49,191 nucleotides of DNA from Rhodoferax sp. (GTDB lineage Bacteria; Pseudomonadota; Gammaproteobacteria; Burkholderiales; Burkholderiaceae_C): contig JARLJI010000223.1 in assembly GCA_031291295.1 (NCBI GenBank), positions 1 to 49,191 of the forward strand. Direction: 5' to 3'. Positions 49,065 to 49,191 of this stretch are shown piece after piece. Made by a program: the position numbers and the translations under genes. A model generated the notes under the pieces. It searched no databases. It had not been told where the DNA came from and saw only the letters and a program-made list of their open reading frames with translations. The number at the start of each line of letters is the position of its first letter. Positions within the stretch are counted from its first letter, which is position 1.

Positions 49065-49191
49065 TCGAACTATAGAGTTTGATCCTGGCTCAGATTGAAC
49101 GCTGGCGGCATGCCTTACACATGCAAGTCGAACGGCAGCACGGGAGCAATCCTGGTGGCGAGTGGCGAACGGGTGAGTAATATATCGGAAC
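49065..49191 (+). rRNA. rrs: 16S ribosomal RNA, 5' end (truncated by window edge)
   Basis: The universal 27F site AGAGTTTGATCCTGGCTCAG is at 49074-49093, followed by the conserved ATTGAACGCTGGCGGCATGC and CAAGTCGAACGG. The mature 5' end is placed at about 49065 by the usual distance to this site. The following V1 region (GGCAGCACGGGAGCAATCCTG) and GAGTAATATATCGGAAC are as in Comamonadaceae. Confidence 0.97.

Overview
The window is a GC-rich bacterial chromosome segment whose last ~125 bases are the start of a 16S rRNA gene. The 16S start, the gene content and two dispersed repeat families point to the Burkholderiales, family Comamonadaceae (Polaromonas/Rhodoferax/Variovorax-like). Genus is an inference; only the 5' end of the 16S gene is visible.

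Layout. 1-442: right end of an IS3-family element that cuts off the front of a DUF4145-type gene. 568-2506: MBL-fold hydrolase and TauE/SafE permease. 2591-7251: a complete branched-chain-type ABC importer, livHMGF on the minus strand with the binding-protein gene livK divergent. 7269-19139: mainly housekeeping genes (small exported protein, Rep-type helicase, AEC transporter, PPK2 kinase, PriA, HemE, CoA-binding protein, long DsbD/ScsB-type reductase, AlaX editing protein). 19275-28030: M20 amidohydrolase, orphan pyruvate-dehydrogenase E1, creatininase-family protein, NhaP-type antiporter, an unrecognised beta-helix-like protein and a pirin. 28366-29510: YitT membrane protein coupled to a bacteriohemerythrin. 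29686-32331: a visibly lower-GC patch with a MobA-like aromatic hydroxylase and a short AraC-type regulator, probably acquired. 32581-37119: an AcoR-like sigma-54 activator, a perfect 8-bp inverted-repeat upstream site, a textbook -24/-12 promoter, and a two-gene transcription unit (NTF2-FAD monooxygenase fusion plus DUF1097 membrane protein). 37174-43538: phosphatase, then an operon-like amino-acid set (DMT exporter, aminotransferase, PhzF, threonine-dehydratase-like) divergent from a MocR regulator with candidate operators. 43630-48420: Uup-type ABC-F ATPase and an IorAB-type molybdenum hydroxylase. 48421-49191: a four-fold repeated rRNA promoter array, a hairpin-rich leader and the start of 16S.

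The most unusual signal is not a gene. A ~51-bp motif, GCTAY-N7-RTAGC followed at fixed distance by a GGGCT-N-CAGCCC-like palindrome, occurs ten times without gaps, always inside coding sequence and always without breaking the frame; two copies lie in signal peptides, one in a membrane segment. A second, ~78-bp repeat occurs once inside the E1 gene, in frame, and once directly after the mocR stop codon. The layout resembles the in-frame palindromic elements known from Rickettsia, in an unrelated lineage.
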